From Orobanche coerulescens (Eukaryota > Streptophyta > Magnoliopsida > Lamiales > Orobanchaceae): a stretch of 64,000 nucleotides of DNA. This document shows positions 10,628 through 21,255 of the stretch, piece by piece. The stretch is from contig CM065805.1 in the NCBI GenBank assembly GCA_033398695.1, forward strand, positions 75,980,762 through 76,044,761, read 5' to 3'. Position 1 is the first letter of the stretch. Every line of letters begins with the position of its first letter. The translations under genes and the position numbers were made by a program. The notes beneath the pieces were generated by a model. The model was not told where the DNA came from. It saw only the letters and a program-made list of their open reading frames with translations, and made no database searches.

Positions 10628-13198
10628 TGTAATACCCGGTGGTAATTCATTCATTTTCATTCAGTAATTATCACCAGAATTGTCACTCAGTAATTCTCAC
10701 TCGTTAATAATCACTCATCATTCATGATTCATTCATTTGTGTTCACTGTTGGCATGTTGTAATCGTATATCAGTTACCGATCGGCATGTCATCTCCGGTT
10801 AGAGACCGACGGGAGTATTATCATTTTCATCGTGATTGGTAGTCGTATACTGGGAGCATCATCTTTGGCTTGTGTTAGACTTATTCACTTCCACATTCGT
10901 ATGTTATGTCGGATCATTCATCAGTCGTAATGAGGAATCGGAACTGTCGGATTAATTCACCTTGGCCATCATCGAGTTACGGCCGTAAGGCTCTGGGTTA
11001 CGGCCGTAAGTTCAGCGGGTACGGTCGTAAGGTCGGCGATTACGGCCGTAAGTGGTCAAAGCAGTCGCCTGCATTTTGGCCGAAGGTGAGTTACGGCCGT
11101 AAGGAGGGTTAGTTACGGCCGTAGGTGGTGTTCGTAAATTTTGGGTGTTGTCGACCAAGGGTGACTTACGGCCGTAAGGGTTGCGGCATACGGCCGTAAG
11201 TCGAGGCAGTTACGGCCGTAAGGCTTGGCCGGATACGGCCGTACGCTGCAGAAGGATGTCCGCCATTTTTGACGAAGGCGGGTTACGCCCGTAAGGTTGG
11301 CCGGATACGGCCGTATCATCCGAGTTACGGCCGTAAGGTGTGCGGTACGGCCGTAAGGTTGTCGACGGGTGTTTTTGACGAAGGCGGGTTACGCCCGTAA
11401 CTCAGGAGCGGTTACGGCCGTAAGTCTGTCGGCAGGCTTTCGGACGAAGCCGAGTTACGGCCGTACGAGTTGGCCGGTTACGGCCGTAAGGCCGTTGACT
11501 TGGAAAGTTACGGCCGTAAGAGGTCCGAGTTACGGCCGTAACTTCTAGCAGTATTTAAGGACTTGGCCGGGTCATTTCTCCTCACTTCTTCATTTTTTTC
11601 CATCTTCATCCGAGAGAGAGGGTTGAGAGAGAGATTTTGCAATCATCAATCACTTGAGTGTGTAATTTCATCATCTTCATTCATTTGGGAAGCTTGGTTA
11701 CTCATTTAAACTCGTGTTCTTCGGATCGAAGTGATTGAATCTTCAAGAGGTAACTTCTTCAACACCTTGGATTTCGATTTTGTGTTGAGATATGATGTTT
11801 TGGACGTTATAATCATGTTATATGAAGGGATATGTTTATGATTATGAGTTTGTATAAGGATTCATTGGATTATTGAGGGATTATTCAAGAACACTTTGAA
11901 TATCGAGTTGGATTTGGGGATTTTCGATTAATTGTTGTTATAATCACGTTTTTGGATATTCATAACGGATTATTGATCGTATTGGAGATGTTTTGTTGAT
12001 TTGAATCACTTCTTGGGGATTTAAAGTTGGTATTGTTGAGGTTTAGTTGTAATCTATCGAAGTTGGCCTCAAAGTGTTCGATATAATGCCCCAATGAACT
12101 TGGTTTAATCGTATCGACGTCTTGAGTTCGTTATATTCGTGTTTAATTCGTTTATTGATCGGATTGTTGGTAATTGTATTGAATTAAGGTTGTTCGAGCG
12201 ACCGACACTTCATTTAGACATTTGTTCGAGGAAGGACTTTCTTCATCGGTATTGTGTAAGTTGATTCTTACTCGGTTAAAAGGATATTCATTCCTTTTGT
12301 TGTTGATCATTCATAATCATAACTCATTCATCATTGTATTAATCATATTGAGACTTGTAATTGTCGAATAATCACTTCATTAATAAGGAACGGTTCCAAT
12401 CAATTCATTGAAACTATCAATCACTTCATTATCACTTTCATCTCGGTAAGTCATTCTTGACGTTGTCGGATTATTATTATTCATTGATATTCATTATGGT
12501 CATTCTCGCTTATATGACCTTTGGGTTCATATTGCGTGGCGGGTGCGGATGTGTGGAATTTTTAGTCGTGCACATGATGGCCATGTATCGGGAGTGATAC
12601 ATCGACCGTGCACACGATAACGTTTACCTCCGTGAGACTAATTAGGTACAAGGACAGTGTGTCCGGTCATCCGCCTTGTACACTTGCACGTAACACTACG
12701 GGCGTACTATGGTACTCCTCTTCGCGTAATTCATAATTAAGGATATTTCATAACTCGGTTAATTCATGATCGTAATTTCAACCCTTGAGGATTGTTGTTC
12801 TCAGATAATCGACCCCGTTTGGGGATATTGTTTTTCGTGTCATGGCAAGGCAAAGGCGCAGGAGAGCACGTTGACGGCGGGAGTCCAGTGATACTAGAAG
12901 GGGGCCCATCCTTTTCAACCATGTATTCACTATTCATGTTTTCTTTATTTATTCCATTGCAGACATTCCGTCGAATACTCATTTCATTCAGTGTCGTGTA
13001 TTTTATCGTCACATAAGATACACATGTATTCTATATTATCCTGGGTGTGTTGTATGAAACTCCTACTCGGAGTAATTGATGTTATAATGTGGTTCGGTAC
13101 TACATTTACCCTGTGTAATTCATCCTTTTTCACTCGCCTGGTGGGTACCAGTTGGGGGGCCACGGCACTGTAATATCCGCCTAGTTTGGGGTGTTACA
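10628..13198 (+). repeat. 3' LTR of element B
   Basis: Near-identical partner of 2855-5431, with small indels, for example in the palindrome cluster (10977-11541) and in the part matching 4740-5200. It ends GTGTTACA at 13198 and is followed by the CGAAC target duplication. Confidence 0.93.
10977..11541. promoter_or_regulatory. TTACGGCCGTAA palindrome array (3' LTR of B)
   Basis: Same array as in the 5' LTR, about 20 units. Several palindromes differ between the two LTRs at single bases, so the units mutate but the number and layout are kept. TATTTAA follows at 11552. Confidence 0.75.
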
Positions 13199-13203
13199 CG
13201 AAC

Positions 13204-15691
13204 AGCGTCAGCATAGGCCAAGTAATAGGCAAACTCGCCGGCGAGCACCACATTCTGGTAGGGATCGGTCTCGATCGCCTTCAGTTGGCCCTTCAGCTCC
13301 ACGACCGTCTTCTCAGCCTCCGCCAGCTCGACAACCTTGGCGGCATTCTCACCCTGGGCCTTCTACAACTCTTTCTCGCCAAGGCTCACCACCCGAGCCG
13401 ATCCACCATCGCCTTCAGTCCGGCCGCCTCCTCCTGCGACGCCGCGTACTTCTGGCGGGTTTCCTTCTCTTTATCACGGGATCGGTCGGCAGCCTCCTTA
13501 GAGCGGCTCAGCTCCAGCTTCAAACGGTCAACGTCCTGCTTAGCCCTTTTGGCCGTCTCCTCAAACTCCTTCTCCATAGACTGGATCCGGTTGGCAGCCT
13601 CAATATTTTTGTTCCGGGCGGTCTCGAGGTCGCTATGGAGACGGGAAGTGGAGGGTCGCCCCTCAAAATCCCTAGTGGCTTGGACGGCCATCGTCGCCGT
13701 CTGGAGAGCCAGGGCAAGGGTCGCCTGCATGGCATCTCCAGATCGACGACGAGCGATCGCATCAAGATCGGTCGTCCAGGCCTTGGGCAGAGAGGTAATG
13801 GCCTGCTGGACGTAAGATGGGACGTCGAGAGGTGCTTGCGGAGCCTTGCTCGACAAAAAGTCCAGCACCATGGGAGAGACGTCCGGATCGGCGAGACGAA
13901 CCCTGCAGCACAAACCAAACAAACCAAGGAGTTAGCCTATACCTCACTCAGAATGCCTAACTCGGAAAGTTCAAACCAATCTCACCTGTTGGCCAGCTCT
14001 GGATCACGGCCGAAATAGGGCTTTCCCCGAGAAGTCTCGGCTTCAGCGATCGCCGTCCTTTTCAAGTATCCGGCAGATGACCTGGAGCTGGATGCCGATG
14101 GCCTGGGACCAGACCCCTCCGCCATCGGAACAGAAGAAACGGGGGGAGCGGCGATCGACGGCTCCAGAATAGCTAAATCCGCCTCAGCCGACGGAAGGGA
14201 CCCCTCCGGCCTCCGCCTCTTGCGGTTGCGCTGAAGTTGTTCCTCACCTTGAGATTCCGGTTCGGCGACCGGCACCGCAGCGGGCCTCACCACAGGGGTA
14301 GGGCGAGACGACGTCGCAGCAACGCAACCCGTTTTCTTTCCCAGATGAAGGCGACCGATAAAACCGGGATTAGACATGGCGATCTCCTGCGGTAGCTCGG
14401 CGAAGCGGGGAAAATAAATCTCTGCCAAAGAAGAAACTCAAACAAGTTAGACACTTACTTAGACATGGCGACCTCTTGGAGACGATCGCCACGCAGAAGA
14501 GAGCAGATGAAAAGTCATACCAGGGGCCTTCATGTGGCGAGGGAAGCGAAACAGTCGAGCTCCCAAACGATGAGATTCGTGGCTGACTGAGTGAACGTCT
14601 TTATAGGAATCCGGCAATGCACGAATCTGCTCCCAGACGATCGAGAAATCAAAGGGGAGATCGTCGATCGATGGAACAAGGGATCCTGCAAAAAGGGAAA
14701 TAAATTAGATCAGTCCAAGGAGTATCCAAATAAAGGGAGAATGGAAACCCTTACTTGAATTCCTCTCCCGAAAATTGGTGGGGATATCCAACTCCTCCTC
14801 CGGCGATTCGCTCGATGCCAACCTCCATGCACCACCAACCCAGCACCACTTTGTCAGGTCGCCCCAAGCCTTGTTCGGCACCCCAATGACCACCCTACCC
14901 AGGCGACCTTGGATATGGTAGCCGCCGATCGATCCCTTCTGCACAGTCAGCTTAAAAAGATAATTCATCTCCAGCGCAGAAGGCAAGCGAAACAGCCTGT
15001 GACCGTCGAACAATGTCAATGTGCTGATAATCTGCAGCCAAGCGTTCGGCATCAACTGAAGAGGTGCCAAATTCGAGGCGATCAGCAGATACGAGACGGC
15101 GAACGGCAAGGGAAACCGCAGTCCGGCAGCCAGAGTCATTTCATTGATGGCGACCATACCCTTGGGAGGCTGGTCGGCACGTTCGTTCTCGGTGGGCACG
15201 TGCAATGACACATCAGAGGGGATATGATATTTGACCCTCCAGCGGCTCATGTCCTTCCAGGTCGCCGAACTCCGAATCTGACCAAGAGTCCATTGAGACG
15301 GGTCAGCATCCCGAAACTCCGTCCGCTTCACATGTTCGTAGGGATGAGCGGCGGAGTAAGCCTCAAAATCAAACTCCGGACAGGGCCCGACAATCCCCTC
15401 CATAAGTTTAGCAAAAGCCGTATAGACGGGGCCGGAGACGGTATCTTTTTCCCAAGACAAACGCAGCAGTTCGTCTTCCTCCACCGGCGACGCATCTCGC
15501 TCCTCCGCCGCCGCAGATCCCGCCACTACGGCCTCGTTGAAAAGCTCCTCAAGCTCTGCGGGTGCAATCCCCCCACGAATAGCCTCTACGGCCGTTTCCA
15601 CGGGGATTCCCACAGGAATTCCCTCCCGGTCCGGCGAAGCCGCGGCGGCAGAAGTGCTTCCGGCCTCGAAGACCTTAGATCCTCCCGACAT
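13204..15691 (-). pseudogene. Antisense four-exon gene of Tat element A (exons 1-3 and most of 4)
   Basis: The gene runs opposite to element A and its function is unknown. Exons: 15691-14755 (937 nt), 14685-14521 (165 nt), 14421-13986 (436 nt), and 13902-13204 continued at 2849-2636. All introns are GT-AG (69, 99 and 83 nt), and the splices keep one frame: LPFDFSIVWEQIRAL in exon 2, ELPQEIAMSNPG in exon 3, VSPMVLDFLSSK in exon 4. The N-terminus is Ala/Ser/Glu-rich. Residues about 165-260 (GLRFPLPFAVSYLL, QLMPNAWLQIISTL) resemble the plant 'putative gypsy type transposon' domain (Pfam PF04195), recognised by eye. Exon 3 encodes a Pro/Arg-rich linker and exon 4 a Glu/Lys/Arg-rich coiled coil. 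Exons 1-3 are open; exon 4 has a frameshift near 13370-13390 and the B insertion. I chose the ATG at 15691 because K has one in the same place and a TATA box lies 150 bp upstream. Confidence 0.8.
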
Positions 15692-16173
15692 ATTCTCAAA
15701 AATTAAGGGAGAAAGAAAAATTGGGTTTCTTACTTAAAGAAAGGAAGACGGTCGGCACAACAAGCTTCGGAAATTTTTGCAGAGCTTCAGCAGGAAGGCA
15801 AGGACGCGTAAAAGATGAAAATGGAGTAGCCCTAGCCCCTTTTATAGATGGAGGCGTGGGTCTCTGTGCAAATAGGCGAAAGTCCGAGGGCTGGGATACA
15901 ACCGACAGTTGGGGAACGCAATAAATGCGGCCCTCGAGTCCCGCGTACGCGTCTTTTCGAGGGCACGCCAATCGACAAAGTCTTACAAACCGTCAGGCTC
16001 CCTCAATAGAAACGCGACGCGTGTCCTTGCATTGTTTCGAGAGCCCGCCTTCTTTTCCCGCCGCTCCCATCGCAAAAGGAGATCGTCCAAATTTGAAATC
16101 AGATCGCCCGGTCGTCTAAAACATTGGCGATCGCCAAAAGTGCCACCTCACCCCGTGTTTTCAACATCGAGCC
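15692..16173. other. Antisense-gene promoter region and 3' untranslated region of A
   Basis: Between the antisense gene's ATG and the PPT. It contains the antisense TATA box at 15840-15846. The short frames here are not conserved in K and are not credible genes. Confidence 0.55.
15840..15846 (-). promoter_or_regulatory. TATA box of the antisense gene in A
   Basis: On the minus strand the sequence reads CTATAAAAGGGG about 150 bp upstream of the ATG at 15691. Element K has CTATAAAAGGACG about 160 bp upstream of its ATG. Conservation in two diverged copies supports independent antisense transcription. Confidence 0.6.
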
Positions 16174-16188
16174 GAGCTGGGGGGCAAT
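16174..16188 (+). promoter_or_regulatory. Polypurine tract of element A
   Basis: GAGCTGGGGGGCAAT abuts the LTR start TGTTGTG. The identical tract occurs in K at 56354-56368 on the other strand. Confidence 0.85.
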
Positions 16189-17124
16189 TGTTGTGCGGCA
16201 TTTAAACACGCCTCGAAGGCGATCGTCATAGCAGTCGGGGAGTCTACCATAAGAGATATACTTGGGGCAAACACCCTGAACTCGGCACCCATGGCGATCG
16301 CCTTTTGTTGATTGGCGATCGTCTTTTGTTGATTGGCGATCGTCTCGTGCCACGTATTAATCCAACATTCGTCAAAAGTCATCAAAGCCCAAATCTCGGG
16401 CTGGGACCCGCGTGCAGATCTCAAAAGGTGCTGACAGACAAGATCGGTGCCCACAGCCTGTCACCTACCTCACCTACCAACAGGGCCGCAGACCTGTGAA
16501 AGGTGCTGACAGACAAGACCTGTGCTCACAGTCTGTCACCTACCTCACCTACCAACTGTGCCGCCGAAAAGGTGGGTGACAGCGGCTCAGGATGCATGCG
16601 AGTTCCGTCGAGACTGCATGTACCGGTAATAACCGCGGACTTTAAGGGAAAAGCCCCACGCGACGAGACGATCGGCCGTCTTATTATAATATAAATAACT
16701 ACGACCGCCTGCGATCGCAGGGCCCCCCCCAGGAACTTGGTCTGCTATAAATAGGAGGTCCATAACACAGAATAAGGGCTTCGAAAATACAGCAAACAAG
16801 AGAGAGAAAAGAGAAAGACATTCTCATACACAGAACATCCATAGCAAGAATTCACAGAACTCCATATCTGATTCTTCCGGCATTCTATACGCTCCACAGC
16901 TTAGAAAACTAGAAATCTTTACACTCTTTGTGATAGATTCTAACATTAATATTTGTACTCAACAGTATACTTATTAATAAAATCTCGCGAGAGCATTCAA
17001 GCCCGGGATTAACAACCCCGGCAAATCTTGTGTCATTTAATTTCACACGGACGTGCTCCCGCACTTGTTGGTTACTCGATCATTCCAGCAATACTATCTC
17101 CGGATAATATTTTGGGTAACAACA
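16189..17124 (+). repeat. 3' LTR of element A
   Basis: Begins TGTTG and ends CAACA, a 5-bp inverted terminal repeat, 936 bp. Several CGATCG-centred palindromes (GGCGATCGCC and variants) lie at 16218-16345 and 16705-16720. TATAAATA is at 16746-16753. The downstream part (CTCGCGAGAGCATTCAAGCCCGGG and TATCTCCGGATAATATTTTGG) matches the LTR of K. Right after it the LTR of C resumes. Confidence 0.88.
16746..16753 (+). promoter_or_regulatory. TATA box of the A LTR
   Basis: CTATAAATAGGAGG, a near-consensus plant TATA box, with a CA-rich leader about 35-60 bp downstream. It corresponds to CTTATAAATAGAG in the LTR of K. Confidence 0.65.
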
Positions 17125-17528
17125 GCCATGATAGATGCATCATGCCCTTTTATGATTCATTTGATGATTTCAACGATTATCCGGAACCGTTAGTTATACC
17201 GACGTTATTGTTCGATGAAGGTTTGCATTCCGGTGAGCCGACCGAGTGAGAATTCTCCGAACGGATTGAAGACTATTGATAGTAGAAATTCTTGTCGCCA
17301 TTTGTTGAGGCAAGTATCGTATTTTGAAAGTTTGTGAATAATTGATGAATTTGATTATGCATATGGTCTATTCGTGTTATTGACATGAGATTATTTCATT
17401 AAATTGTCATGACATTTGCTATCGATTTAACGTACGTTCATATTGATGAACATGTCGATTTTCTCGCATATGTATATGCATAGTTGTGTTATGTGTAAGT
17501 TGTGATGATCTGAAGGGATCAAGCGATA

Positions 17529-17690
17529 TATGCTGAGGGCATTGGATCGGATGTCCACCTCGTGTTGGTCCGACGGGATCATCTTGGGATCTATGCTGAG
17601 GGCGCTGGATCATCGGACGGGTTTTTCCACCTCGTGTTGGTCCGACGGGATCATCTTGGGATTTATGCTGAGGGCGCTGGATCGTTGGAA
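17529..17690. repeat. Tandem 70-bp units in the C LTR
   Basis: The unit includes CCACCTCGTGTTGGTCCGAC, then GGGATCATCTTGGGATCTATG and CTGAGGGCGCTGGATC. The same units are at 26573-26730, one copy is in the E LTR (33085-33160), and two are in the E fragment at 43655-43790. Confidence 0.75.
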
Positions 17691-17828
17691 TACCCATGTT
17701 GTGTTGATTGAATCTCGTGGATTCGTATTGTTGGATTCCGGTAGCGGAAGTCCATATTGTGTATGTTTTTATGCATTGTCGTTGCATATTTGTGTGTTCC
17801 GATACTTGTACTAGCATTGTTTTGCTAA

Positions 17829-17840
17829 CCCCTTCGGGGG
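17829..17840 (+). promoter_or_regulatory. CCCC-TTCG-GGGG hairpin in U5/R of the C LTR
   Basis: Four C-G pairs closed by a TTCG loop give, in RNA, the very stable C(UUCG)G tetraloop. It is repeated exactly at 33338-33349 (element E LTR). A variant with matching stem but another loop is in F (34183-34196). All lie shortly upstream of a TTCAGG motif. Confidence 0.55.
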
Positions 17841-18165
17841 TGGACATTTGTTTTGATGTTCAGGTAGCCGAGGAGCGGGGAAGCAGCCACAGTACCATCA
17901 TAACGATGAAGTGGCCCAGTGATGTTAATTGTTCGTTGTCTTTGTGATTTGTCTTCTTGGTTCATTTTCAGTACTCGATTACGCGTGTCTTTTTAAGATC
18001 ATTTCGATATGGTTGTAATAAATTAGTTGGAACCAGTTTTGTAATTTAAATTTCGGTGGTATTGTTGGTTTATATTCACATTTCTTTTAATCAGCCTTGT
18101 AAATCCTTATTTAAAGGGTTTACGGCGCTGTAATTATTCCGATTATCTCAGGGTGTTACAGAATA

Positions 18166-18177
18166 TGGTATCGGAGC
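18166..18177 (+). promoter_or_regulatory. Primer binding site of C
   Basis: TGGTATCGGAGC, 5 bp after the LTR; initiator tRNA-Met type with one difference. Confidence 0.88.
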
Positions 18178-18292
18178 TAAGATTCATGGATATCTTGGCA
18201 GTCAGGTTTTAGTTGGGTCTGCTTATGTTATTTGATTTATGGGTCGTTCGTAACATCACTATTCAGCCAAAGTCGTCATGTGGGCCGTGGTT

Positions 18293-18397
18293 GTAAGTCT
18301 CCCAATCTCTTATACTACCGTTTTACTTAATTTCTGAGTATTGACGGGCTTTATTTTTTGAAAGTTTGTCCTGGATATTGAGAAAATGTGTTTACAG
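18293..18397 (+). other. Putative 5' leader intron before gag of C
   Basis: GTAAGTCT ... TTTACAG is followed by T and then the gag ATG. The donor sits in a conserved block (GCCGTGGTTGTAAGT) also seen in E (GCGGTGGTTGTAAGT) and F (CGGTACTTGTAAGA). The acceptor is always one base before the ATG. Splicing is inferred, not shown. Confidence 0.5.
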
Positions 18398-18398
18398 T

Positions 18399-19666
18399 AT
18401 GTTGAGAGGAGGACGTGAACGCGGACGCGGTCGTGGACGCGGACGTGGTAACATGAGACAGGAGGATTCCGTAACTACCCCAGAATTATTGGCTAGTCGA
18501 ACCGATTCCCACTCTGGAGGACAACAGGGATCAGCGAATGACGACGCGAATCCTAACATGCCGGGAGTGCTTCAACAGGTGGTGGCTCAGATAAACCAGT
18601 TCGCTCAGGTAGTTGACCGCATGCAGACAGCGATGGGGCAGCAGCACCACGAGGATAACCGTGGAGACAGATGGCTTGCTGAGGTGGTCAAATTACACCC
18701 GCCAAAATTTGACGGATCTGTTGAGGCACTTACTTGGGATCATTGGCTAAAAGAGTTAGAGAAGATATTTTTGGGTATTAACTGTCCCGAGGACCGAAAA
18801 GTTCCTATTGTCCAGTATTTTCTGACTGGGGAGGCTTTTGACTGGTGGGAGGCTATTCGACCCGAGAATCATAATGCTGACTGGATGGAATTCAAACTAA
18901 TTATGGAAGCACAATATTGTCCTCGTCCAGTTAGAGAGGCAAAAATACGAGAGTTTTTCTCACCACAGAGTTCGGAAGCATCTGTGACAGACATTATCAA
19001 GACTTTTAATCATCAGCTGACTTGTGTGCGACACTTGTTCAGAACGGAGGCAGAAAAGATTTTTCATTTCGATATGCGGATGAAGCTGGAGATTCAGCAG
19101 TACATGTCCGGATTCGAGTGTACTACGTTGCGGCAGTATCAAGACAAAGCGCTGGCCTACGACATGAAAGAGGTGGCGGTGGAGAAATCGATGGAGGCAA
19201 AGAAGCAGAAAGTGTCCGGCAGCTTCTCCGAAAACAAGAATGGTGGGCCCCGCAAGGAGCAGTCTTCATTTTATTCATCTAGGAACCCTCCACATCCTTC
19301 TCGAGGTGGCAAGAAGTTCCGGACAACATCAGTAGTTTCGGACGCATCAAAGAAATGCTATAATTGTGGTCGAGCAGGGCATATTCGACGTGATTGCCCC
19401 GCATCTTCTGTGACTTGTTTCGACTGTGGGCAAGAAGGGCACCGTGCGGCTTTCTATGGAGTTGCGACTAGATCATATGGCACTCGCACTCCCGCGCCAG
19501 TTCCGAAGGAGGTGAGTGTGAACCAGACGCAGCAGAGTGGATTTCAGCAGCAGAATATTGGGAAGAGAGAGACATCCAGTGCTGGGTCCGTTCCTCCGCG
19601 CCTGTACGAGATGAGGAAATCTGACGATCAGAACACTGCTGTTGCATCAGGTACGATTCAGATCCT
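18399..19666 (+). pseudogene. Gag of element C and start of protease, cut by CACTA insert
   Basis: Structural protein of the virus-like particle. I chose the ATG at 18399 because it directly follows the leader acceptor and begins an Arg-Gly repeat (GGRERGRGRGRGRG), like E and F. The Gag core follows (HPPKFDGS, WDHWLKELEKIF, EAFDWWEAIRP, EFKLIMEAQYCP, FHFDMRMKLEIQQYMSGFECTTLRQYQDKALAYDM). There are two zinc knuckles: CYNCGRAGHIRRDC is complete; CFDCGQEGHRAAF has lost its last Cys. The frame is open for about 420 codons to the CACTA element, which enters in the linker before the protease motif. Removing the insert and one CCT would restore continuity into [10 protein letters not shown], so the gag-protease frame was intact when the CACTA arrived. 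Confidence 0.9.
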
Positions 19667-19682
19667 CACTACTACAAAAACA

Positions 19683-19935
19683 GCATTTAACTGCGGCATT
19701 TTAACAGCGGTTCTAAAAAAACTGCTGTTAAAATGAAACGATTGCAATTTAACAGCGGTTTTCCGCGAAACCGCTGTTAAATCTGCACATTTAACAAATG
19801 TTCCAAGAACACGTTAAATTGCACATTTAACAATGTTATAGGAAAACCGTTAAATTGCACATTTAACAATGGTTCTTGTAGAACCGTTGTTAAATCTGTA
19901 CATTTAACAGCTGTTCTTTCTAGAACCGCTGTTAA
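19683..19935. repeat. Subterminal repeats of the CACTA element (left)
   Basis: Five or so copies of ATTTAACAG(C)GGTTC.. facing AACCGCTGTTAAAT, forming short inverted repeats. In known CACTA elements, subterminal repeats bind the TnpA-like protein. Matching copies lie at 21390-21490. Confidence 0.65.
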
Positions 19936-20995
19936 ATGTACAATATATTGAATATTAAGATATTTTGTTATATATTATTAAAAATTATATTACATTATAT
20001 ATTAAAAATTATAATACATACATATTATTTTATTAATTATATTATATTAAATGTGCAATATATTGAATATTAATATATTTTGTTATATATTAATATTAAA
20101 AATTATATTACATTATATATTAAAAATTATAATACATACATATTATTTTATGAATTATATTATATCAAATGTGGAATATATTGAATATTAATATATTTTG
20201 TTATATATTAATATTAAAAATTATATTACATTATATATTAAAAATTATAATATATACATATTATTTTATGAATTATATTATATCAAATGTGGAATATATT
20301 GAATATTAATATATTTTGTTATATATTAATATTAAAAATTATATTACATTATATATTTAAAATTATAATATATACATATTATTTTATGAATTATCTTATA
20401 TAAAATGTGGAATATATTGAATATTAATATATTTTGTTATATATTAATATTAAAAATTATATTACATTATATATTAAAAATTATAATACATACATATTAT
20501 TTTATGAATTATATTATATCAAATGTGGAATATATTGAATATTAATATATTTTGTTATATATTAATATTAAAAATTATATTACATTATATATTAAAAATT
20601 ATAATATATACATATTATTTTATGAATTATATTATATCAAATGTGGAATATATTGAATATTAATATATTTTGTTATATATTAATATTAAAAATTATATTA
20701 CATTATATATTAAAAATTATAATATATACATATTATTTTATGAATTATATTATATCATATGTGGAATATATTGAATGTTAATATATTTTGTTATACATTA
20801 ATATTAAAAATTATCTTACATTATATATTAAAAATTATAATATATACATATTATTTTATGAATTATATTATATCAAATGTGGAATATATTGAATATTAAT
20901 ATATTTTGTTATATATTAATATTAAAAATTATATTACATTATATATTGAAAATTATAATATATACATATATATATATGGTTTATTGTATACTTAT
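19936..20995. repeat. 118-bp AT-rich tandem array, about nine units
   Basis: The marker ATGTGGAATATATTGAATATT recurs at 20169, 20287, 20405, 20523, 20641, 20759 and 20877, an exact 118-bp period. Two variant first units start at 19936 and 20051 (115 bp apart). The units are very similar, implying recent expansion. The array lies entirely inside the CACTA element. Confidence 0.92.
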
Positions 20996-21183
20996 ATTGA
21001 TCATTAGTTATTAAATGTGTAATATAATAAATATTAATATATTTTGAAATTAATTCTGAAAATATTAACAAACATATACATATAATATATATATATATAT
21101 TTTATATATATATTTATATACATATATATATATATATGGTTTATTGTATACTTATATAATAGAAATCAATATTTGAACAACAA

Positions 21184-21255
21184 ATGACTTTGGCTCACTG
21201 GTTTGATACCCACCTCCATCTCATTGAGGTCACAGGTTCGAATCCCGTGAGTAGC
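21184..21255 (+). other. tRNA-like segment inside the CACTA element
   Basis: TGGCTCACTGG (21191-21201) resembles the tRNA A box with one change. GGTTCGAATCC (21235-21245) is a perfect B box. ACCTC / GAGGT between them could form an anticodon stem. No acceptor stem closes, so this is a decayed tRNA or SINE head rather than a working tRNA gene. Confidence 0.5.

Larger units (their letters stand above)
2855..13198 (+). mobile_element. Tekay/Del-type Ty3/gypsy chromovirus B, complete, TSD CGAAC
   Basis: Two similar LTRs (2855-5431 and 10628-13198) begin TGTAATACCCGG and end GGGGTGTTACA. They flank a PBS at 5436, gag, pol with a C-terminal chromodomain, and a PPT ending at 10627. The flanks are CGAAC at 2850-2854 and CGAAC at 13199-13203, a 5-bp target duplication. 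It sits in exon 4 of the antisense gene of A. Structurally it is full-length (10,344 bp), but its genes have several stops and frameshifts. The chromodomain is the family's proposed targeting module for heterochromatin. Confidence 0.95.
233..17124 (+). mobile_element. Tat-lineage Ty3/gypsy element A (3' part; split by element B)
   Basis: The visible parts are, in order: integrase end of pol (233-1552), a repeat-bearing spacer (1553-2635), a spliced gene on the opposite strand (2636-15691, split by B at 2850-13203), a polypurine tract (16174-16188) and a 3' LTR (16189-17124). The integrase resembles the Tat lineage and has no chromodomain. The 3' LTR ends exactly where the LTR of element C resumes (GCCATGATAG at 17125, also at 26166), so A inserted into the 5' LTR of C. 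The expected 5' copy of the target duplication lies left of the window. Confidence 0.85.
17125..18160 (+). repeat. Partial 5' LTR of element C
   Basis: Matches 26166-27201 and ends GGGTGTTACA. It holds two to three tandem copies of a roughly 70-bp unit (about 17529-17690) and a CCCCTTCGGGG hairpin (17829-17840). U3 and the promoter are missing. The frames at 17419-17847 and 17530-17814 are translations of the tandem repeat, not genes. Confidence 0.9.

Noticed and set aside
13186..14018. Plus-strand frames of 209 and 275 codons
   Set aside because: Shadows of antisense-gene exon 4; the minus-strand frame has the conserved protein and splice sites.
17419..17847. Frames of 94-142 codons on both strands
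   Set aside because: Translations of the 70-bp LTR tandem units; they recur at 26461-27006 only because the LTR is duplicated.
19936..20995. Centromeric satellite or matrix attachment region as an independent feature
   Set aside because: The array is wholly inside a CACTA element with a target duplication.
21184..21255. Functional tRNA gene
   Set aside because: No acceptor stem, an imperfect A box and a poor anticodon loop.
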